A DNA stretch of 64,000 nt from Paralvinella palmiformis (Eukaryota; Annelida; Polychaeta; Terebellida; Alvinellidae), in NCBI GenBank assembly GCA_025642065.1, contig JAODUP010000187.1:208501-272500 (forward strand), in the 5' to 3' direction. Position numbers and translations under genes: made by a program. The notes beneath the pieces are model-generated. The model made no database searches. It was not told where the DNA came from and worked only from the letters and a program-made list of their open reading frames with translations. Position 1 is the first letter of the stretch. Each line of letters begins with the position of its first letter. Shown here piece by piece: positions 63,118 to 64,000 of the stretch.

Positions 63118-63486
63118 ATGATATTTTAAACGTTCCGGATAAGAATATAGTATTTATCTGCTTATTCTGGCCTGAGTCAATGAAGTGAATAACTGCAAAG
63201 ACTCCAGGGTATATCTGAACTGATGTCCTTAAACAATTGGGTCTACCACTCTACTGATGTGCCATCTGATCACAATCTTATCACATTTACTGAAGAATGG
63301 AGTGAGGCAGAAGTTGATGACAGATTTAGTCCGATGCCAATATAATAAAATGTAGCAAAATGTATAAAAAGATTGAGTTGCCCCGTTAATGTGACGTCGA
63401 AATCACGTAAAACTGATCAAAATACAAACATGATTTGTCCATCTTCGTCAACTTTACCAAATTTCATCAACAGTTAATGGTTAATA

Positions 63487-63489
<3 letters not shown>

Positions 63490-63525
<36 letters not shown>
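63490..63525. repeat. (CT)n microsatellite
   Basis: About 18 clean CT units. Confidence 0.95.
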
Positions 63526-63528
<3 letters not shown>

Positions 63529-63679
63529 AGACTTTATTTTAATCTTATCTCCCTGAAGTCACTGATTTTGTTCTCAAAACATTGCAGGGTTCCAGAAACA
63601 TCTTCTGTCAACCAAGGCATAAACCAATTTCCTCCTTTTTATAAATGGTCAGAGATTTCTCCATCTTTAAAGGATCACT

Positions 63680-63880
63680 GCAGACATACAGATAGATAGC
63701 TAGCTAGACTGATAAACACCTGTAGAGATAGACACACAGCTGTGAAAATAGGCACCCATTTGAGCAGATGGATGGATACACAGCTGTACAGCTAGACACG
63801 CAACTACAGTGGCTGGCACTCGGCTGAAGAGATTGACCACCCAGCTGTAAAACAAAAAGCCAGCTGTGTAGACGTGCAGT
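63680..63880. repeat. Diverged repeat rich in CAGCTGT and TAGACAC words
   Basis: ACACAGCTGT, CAGCTGTACAGCTAGACAC, CGGCTGAAGAGATTGAC and CCAGCTGTAAAAC occur at 25 to 35 base spacing. Many CAGCTG sites (class E-boxes) result from this, so they are poor evidence for an enhancer. Confidence 0.5.
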
Positions 63881-64000
63881 TCAGTGAGATCACAAAAATA
63901 TTGTATAATAATGAAGATCATTTTTAATACTAGAGAATACTGAATTATGAAACTGATTCAGATAAGATATGATAAGATACAATTAAGCTATTACGTCATG

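Overview
This is a eukaryotic, animal-type window. There are no operons, ribosome binding sites or long open reading frames. It is AT-rich, dense in microsatellites, and made of long non-coding stretches with tRNA-derived SINEs, decayed transposons and several tandem arrays. The transposon and SINE make-up and the abundance of AC, AT and ATC simple repeats suggest a marine invertebrate, most likely a lophotrochozoan such as a mollusc. That placement is an inference and is not proven by any sequence here.

The only host coding piece I can defend is one internal exon on the minus strand at 36371-36537. It has a clean AG acceptor and GT donor and encodes the hinge, alpha-D and alpha-E part of a Ser/Thr protein kinase, ending inside the HRD motif. 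It looks most like a CAMK/AMPK-related kinase, with HUNK as the best guess. I could not find its neighbouring exons, so much of the window may be introns of this gene or intergenic DNA. Three other minus-strand open stretches (27419-27743, 34341-34614, 45209-45418) have splice-like edges but no family I recognise, and are listed at low confidence.

Mobile elements, left to right: a fold-back element near 10.7-11.1 kb; two tRNA-derived SINE families (A at 9.7, 16.5, 42.4 and 54.6 kb; B at 20.9, 28.8 and 63.0 kb) plus two single tRNA-like heads at 39.7 and 41.2 kb; a LINE reverse-transcriptase relic at 25.0-25.65 kb; a Tc1/mariner transposase pseudogene at 61.5-62.4 kb; and a structured locus at 46.4-48.8 kb in which inverted, motif-rich arms flank a satellite.

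Tandem arrays: a 34-bp array with a 168-bp higher-order period (18.46-19.31 kb), a 116-bp array (23.97-24.77 kb), a G-rich telomere-like array (37.57-38.08 kb), an almost perfect 83-bp array of 18 units (46.94-48.45 kb), and several older, diverged arrays (6.3, 28.3, 32.5-33.1, 35.2-35.6, 63.7 kb). Possible control DNA (E-box pairs, CRE, octamer and CTCF-like sites) is noted as weak evidence only.

The most unusual feature is the 46.4-48.8 kb locus: a perfectly phased 83-bp satellite sitting between inverted copies of a sequence carrying many short GGACAAAATCCC-type motifs. This could be a satellite-bearing non-autonomous transposon.
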